From assembly GCA_903872035.1 (NCBI GenBank), contig CAIQIZ010000002.1, forward strand, positions 1 to 48,934: a DNA stretch of 48,934 nt. The letters run 5' to 3'. The stretch is from an uncultured bacterium (GTDB taxonomy: Bacteria; Patescibacteriota; Minisyncoccia; Phycocordibacterales; PALSA-1337). The notes below the pieces were generated by a model. That model saw only the letters and a list, made by a program, of their open reading frames with translations. It did not search any database and was not told where the DNA came from. The position numbers and the translations under genes were made by a program. Shown piece after piece: positions 46,302 to 48,934 of this stretch; positions within the stretch are counted from its first letter, which is position 1; each line of letters opens with the position of its first letter.

Positions 46302-48194
46302 ATGAATCCTTCCTTCATCCGCAACTTCTCGATAATCGCGCACATCGACCACGGCAAGTCGACTTTGGCTGACCGCATGCTCGAGGTTACTGGCACCATC
46401 GAAAAGCGTAAGATGCAGGAACAAGTCCTTGATTCTATGGAATTGGAGAGGGAAAGGGGGATTACGATCAAGATGCAGCCTGTCAGGATGAGGTGGAAGC
46501 CAAAGAAGGAAGGCGATGGAACTCATGACAGTTTGAGCGCTGTGGGGCCTACGCCGGCACGATCTTCTGATCGCCAGCGGCAAACTGGCATGAGTTCCGG
46601 AGCCGATCCTGAATATGTGCTGAATCTCATCGACACTCCCGGACATATCGATTTCTCATACGAAGTCTCTAGATCTCTCAAAGCTGTCGAGGGTTCGATC
46701 CTTCTCGTTGATGCGACCCAAGGAGTGCAAGCTCAGACCCTCACAACGTTAAATATGGCTCGCGAAGTCGGTTTGACCATCATTCCAGTCATCAGCAAGA
46801 TCGATTCGCCACTTGCTCGCACAGAAGAAGTCGTCCATGAAGTTTGTGAATTATTGAAATGCCAGCCCGCCGAAGTCATGAAAGTTTCCGGTAAGACTGG
46901 GGAAGGGGTGGAAGATCTTTTGAATGAAGTTATAAAGAGAGTGCCAGCGCCGACTGAGGGGGGTGACGCTAAGTACTTTAGGTCACTCATTTTCGATTTC
47001 CAATACTCCAATCATACCGGCGTCATCGTTTATGTCCGAGTCATGAGCGGCTCTGTCAAGAAGCATGACCGGCTCATCTTCAAGATAGCTGGCAGGGAAT
47101 TCGAAGCTATAGAAGTCGGCGTCTTCAAGCCTGACAATACTCCGACTGAATCATTGAATTCTGGCGAAATCGGCTATATCGTCACAGGAATTAAGGAGCC
47201 TGGTATCGCTTCAGTTGGAGATACTGTTGCTTCAAATCGCGACAGTCTGCCGCCATTGCCGGGTTACAAGAGCCCACGTCCAGTCGTCTGGGCATCTCTA
47301 TATCCTGAAAGCCAAGATGATCTCTCGCTTCTGCGTCAGGCCTTGGGACGCCTCCGGTTATCTGATTCCTCATTCACTTATGAAGAAGAAGCCTCTGGAA
47401 CTCTCGGTAAAGGATATCGTTGTGGATTTCTCGGCATGCTTCATATGGAGATCGTCACCGAACGTCTGCGCCGCGAATTCAACCTAGAATTGGTCGTCAC
47501 CCAACCTTCCATCACATACACTGTCGAATTGAAGAACGGCAAGACCGTCACTGTCTATTCTCCGCCGCTTTTTCCCGAAGATCATGACATCGCCACGGTT
47601 TCTGAGCCGATAGTGACCATGAAGATCATCACGCCGCCACAATATCTGGGAGGGCTGATGAAGTCGCTCTACGAACATGAAGCCGAAGTCACAGCCACTG
47701 AAAACTTTGGTGACAATCGCACTATGCTCACCTCGCTCATGCCTCTTCGAGAGCTTATGAGGAATTTCTTTGATGAGGTAAAAAGCATTTCTTCGGGTTA
47801 TGCTTCGATCTCCTATGACATCACCGAGAATCGTCCCGCTGACGTTGTCCGTATGGATGTATTGGTCGCTGACGAGCCTGTAGTGGCTTTCAGCCGTGTC
47901 GTATCTAGAAGACGAGTCACTGAAGAAGCCGAAAACACAGTCGAGCGTCTGCACGCCATAATGCCTAGGGAGCTATTTACTTATAAGATCCAATCCAAGG
48001 CTCTTGGCAGGATCATTTCTTCACGATCGATTTCTGGCAAGAAGAAGGACGCCGCTGCAACGCTTTCCGGAGGCGACATCACTCGTAAGATGAAATTGCG
48101 CGAGAAACAAAAAGAAGGGCGCAAGCGCTTGAAAGACCACGGTTCGGTCAACATACCGCAAGAAGTCTTCGTGAAGATGATGCGGCACGAATAA
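46302..48194 (+). CDS. lepA: Elongation factor 4 (LepA) with an in-frame palindromic insertion
   Basis: NFSIIAHIDHGKSTLADRMLEVTGTIEKRKMQEQVLDSMELERERGITIKMQPV..., YVLNLIDTPGHIDFSYEVSRSL, GYRCGFLGMLHMEIVTERL, GGDITRKMKLREKQKEGRKRLK. Confidence 0.97.
   Translation: MNPSFIRNFSIIAHIDHGKSTLADRMLEVTGTIEKRKMQEQVLDSMELERERGITIKMQPVRMRWKPKKEGDGTHDSLSAVGPTPARSSDRQRQTGMSSGADPEYVLNLIDTPGHIDFSYEVSRSLKAVEGSILLVDATQGVQAQTLTTLNMAREVGLTIIPVISKIDSPLARTEEVVHEVCELLKCQPAEVMKVSGKTGEGVEDLLNEVIKRVPAPTEGGDAKYFRSLIFDFQYSNHTGVIVYVRVMSGSVKKHDRLIFKIAGREFEAIEVGVFKPDNTPTESLNSGEIGYIVTGIKEPGIASVGDTVASNRDSLPPLPGYKSPRPVVWASLYPESQDDLSLLRQALGRLRLSDSSFTYEEEASGTLGKGYRCGFLGMLHMEIVTERLRREFNLELVVTQPSITYTVELKNGKTVTVYSPPLFPEDHDIATVSEPIVTMKIITPPQYLGGLMKSLYEHEAEVTATENFGDNRTMLTSLMPLRELMRNFFDEVKSISSGYASISYDITENRPADVVRMDVLVADEPVVAFSRVVSRRRVTEEAENTVERLHAIMPRELFTYKIQSKALGRIISSRSISGKKKDAAATLSGGDITRKMKLREKQKEGRKRLKDHGSVNIPQEVFVKMMRHE
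46518..46598. repeat. Palindromic element in-frame inside lepA
   Basis: Arms 46518-46535 (GGAACTCATGACAGTTTG) and 46581-46598 (CAAACTGGCATGAGTTCC) match at 17/18; inner CGCTG/CAGCG and CGATC-TTCT-GATCG stems. Confidence 0.88.
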
Positions 48195-48308
48195 CTAGTA
48201 TTTCCAAACAGGGAAATACAGCAAGATCATGCTCAAGATGACCAGTATTGATACGATCATGAATCCGAAACTGACCGCTTTCTTTGTCTTTTCGTGAAAT
48301 AACAACAT
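48195..48308 (-). CDS. 37-aa small membrane protein (not in supplied ORF track)
   Basis: MLLFHEKTKKAVSFGFMIVSILVILSMILLYFPVWKY; single TM; fills the lepA-ftsB-like gap. Confidence 0.6.
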   Translation of the reverse strand: MLLFHEKTKKAVSFGFMIVSILVILSMILLYFPVWKY

Positions 48309-48329
48309 AAGTCTAGTATAATAGGTTCA

Positions 48330-48725
48330 ATGAAATACGGCAACTACCGCGCTACTAAAAAGAGATTTCATATAATGAAGTCTCCTTTGGCCATGGCCAT
48401 CATTTGCGTAATCTTGTTTGTCTTAATCAAAGCGACTTGGAGCATCCACCAAAAGGCCGTTGTCTCCGACGCCAAGCTTGCGCGGGCCAGGGTGGAATTG
48501 GTAAAGTTGCAGGCGCGTCAGAAAGACCTAGATTCGCAAGTAAGCGAATTGTCTACGGATCAGGGCATCGAAACGGAGTTGCGCACCAAGTATCGGGCGG
48601 TGCGGGACGGCGAATCGGTGGCAGTCATCACAGGAGATGTTGGTCAAACAGCCGCTACTGCAGGTGCAAGCACGACCGTATCAGTTGGATGGTGGCGCGG
48701 ACTGTGGAGTTGGTTCGGTCTTTAA
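48330..48725 (+). CDS. Septum formation initiator (FtsB/DivIC-like) protein
   Basis: One TM segment followed by a coiled coil (AKLARARVELVKLQARQKDLDSQVSELSTDQGIETELRTKYRAVRDGE). Confidence 0.75.
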   Translation: MKYGNYRATKKRFHIMKSPLAMAIICVILFVLIKATWSIHQKAVVSDAKLARARVELVKLQARQKDLDSQVSELSTDQGIETELRTKYRAVRDGESVAVITGDVGQTAATAGASTTVSVGWWRGLWSWFGL

Positions 48726-48726
48726 A

Positions 48727-48797
48727 GCGGGTATGGTTTAGTGGTAGAACGCGACCTTCCCAAGGTTGAGACGCGAGTTCGATTCTCGCTACCCGCA
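48727..48797 (+). tRNA. tRNA-Gly (anticodon CCC), CCA not encoded
   Basis: GCGGGTA...TACCCGC acceptor, anticodon stem CGACC/GGTTG with loop TTCCCAA, T-arm GCGAG-TTCGATT-CTCGC. Confidence 0.93.
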
Positions 48798-48934
48798 CAG
48801 AGTTAAAATATCACCGTTTTTTGGAACTTTTGCCAGTATGTCATACGGACTTCTATAGCTCACTTGAGCGATTTTTCTGTCTTTCACAGAAAGGTTCCAA
48901 AGTAGTTCAGAGACGATATTGCGCTTTTCATAGT
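48789..48934 (-). CDS. C-terminal tail of a serine recombinase-like protein (runs off the right edge)
   Basis: Minus-strand frame YEKRNIVSELLWNLSVKDRKIAQVSYRSPYDILAKVPKNGDILTLCG*; the 'NLSVKDRKIA..YRSPYDILAKVPKN' pattern resembles the C-termini of large serine recombinases common in CPR. Confidence 0.65.
   Translation of the reverse strand, partial: YEKRNIVSELLWNLSVKDRKIAQVSYRSPYDILAKVPKNGDILTLCG

Overview
The window looks like a chromosomal segment of a Patescibacteria/CPR (Parcubacteria-like) bacterium using genetic code 11, since TGA is used as a stop in several genes. This assignment is inferred from gene content and style, not from a search. From the left it carries: an open-ended giant secreted fibre-like protein (at least 3560 aa, about 23 'GNVGIGTTSP' repeats, YadA-head-like blocks, Pro/Ala/Ser/Thr tail); an orphan MazF/PemK-like toxin; a LamG/glycine-rich surface protein; an AbiEii-type nucleotidyltransferase module; a truncated DUF4143 ATPase; and then mostly housekeeping genes (RRM protein, LOG, tgt, PfkB kinase, fba, rplY, TrpR-like, lytic transglycosylase, RNase J, SBP_bac_5, secG, groES-groEL, lemA-htpX-DUF3137, tRNA-Ser, DUF1761, DUF192, B12-type ribonucleotide reductase, nucleotidyltransferase, rnpB, O-antigen-ligase/TPR, murJ, lepA, FtsB-like, tRNA-Gly). 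The most interesting signals are not classical genes. (1) A two-copy composite element has identical geometry at both loci: an 18-bp palindrome, 38 bp, an 18-bp palindrome, 3 bp, then a conserved 23-24 nt box (about 23.4 kb and 40.5 kb). (2) Palindromic insertions lie in frame inside tgt and lepA and between lemA and htpX; the lepA and htpX copies share an asymmetric core. (3) A dispersed 'ACAGATTCCAATTT'-type repeat appears to be inserted in the variable P15-P17 region of RNase P RNA. (4) A serine-recombinase-like C-terminus enters at the right edge, and its stop codon lies inside the opposite-strand tRNA-Gly gene, suggesting an integrated-element boundary. (5) A candidate -1 frameshift (T TTT TTG TAG) ends the DUF3137-like gene. 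All product calls are from reading the translated sequences; no searches were run.
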